The notes beneath the pieces were generated by a model, which was not told the origin of the DNA, did no database searches, and saw only the letters and a program-made list of their open reading frames with translations. A program made the translations under genes and the position numbers. From Diadophis punctatus similis (taxonomy: Eukaryota; Chordata; Lepidosauria; Squamata; Dipsadidae): 64,000 nt of DNA. Shown here one piece after another: positions 63,961-64,000 of the stretch. Position 1 is the stretch's first letter. Each line of letters opens with the position of its first letter. The DNA is taken from contig JALIGW010000029.1 in the NCBI GenBank assembly GCA_023053685.1, positions 2,483,501 through 2,547,500 on the forward strand, given 5' to 3'.

Positions 63961-64000
63961 ATTCAATGTGGCCCTAATTAATACAATTAAAATTTAGTAA

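Overview
The window is vertebrate nuclear DNA, most likely from a squamate reptile and probably a snake. The evidence is intron-rich genes with GT-AG splice sites, CpG-rich 5' ends, tRNA-derived SINEs of the Sauria type, CR1/L2-type LINEs ending in (TAAA)n, Penelope-like remnants, several Tc1/mariner elements and very many short hAT elements. The species call is inference; the gene identities are firm.

Three protein genes could be reconstructed exon by exon. (1) FNTB, farnesyltransferase beta, on + : the last three coding exons (247-358, 2440-2554, 5140-5247); the rest lies to the left of the window. (2) MAX, the bHLH-zipper partner of MYC, on - : complete, five coding exons from 42689 down to 24291, 160 aa with the 9-aa alternative exon or 151 aa without it. 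(3) UNC93B1, the ER chaperone and transporter of endosomal Toll-like receptors, on - : complete, twelve coding exons from 60556 down to 47777, 604 aa. All splice phases agree and both complete coding sequences come out open.

Layout: 1-5.2 kb is the end of FNTB. 5.2-23.6 kb is intergenic and full of transposons: three degenerate Tc1/mariner elements (6.07-11.81 kb), a SPIN-type hAT at 14.05 kb, an intact 670-codon LINE reverse transcriptase ORF at 16.9-18.9 kb, and a second, decayed LINE at 20-21.4 kb. MAX occupies 23.6-42.9 kb, with introns holding a Penelope-like remnant, an internally deleted CR1 and several MITEs. 43-47 kb is a spacer with two more hAT elements. UNC93B1 covers about 47-60.7 kb. 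60.7-64 kb is upstream DNA with repeats only. FNTB and MAX are tail to tail; MAX and UNC93B1 point the same way.

The most striking non-genic feature is the number of non-autonomous hAT insertions whose 8-bp target duplications can still be read: fifteen in 64 kb, from at least six families, some nested inside other elements. Gene-level points worth checking are the diverged MAX exon 2 with a (CT)n tract as its polypyrimidine signal, a 57-codon upstream ORF whose stop overlaps the MAX start codon, CACGTG boxes in the MAX promoter, and UNC93B1 changes at sites known to tune TLR7/TLR9 signalling. I saw no viral gene, no CRISPR array and no clear free-standing tRNA or rRNA gene, and I do not claim an undescribed system.
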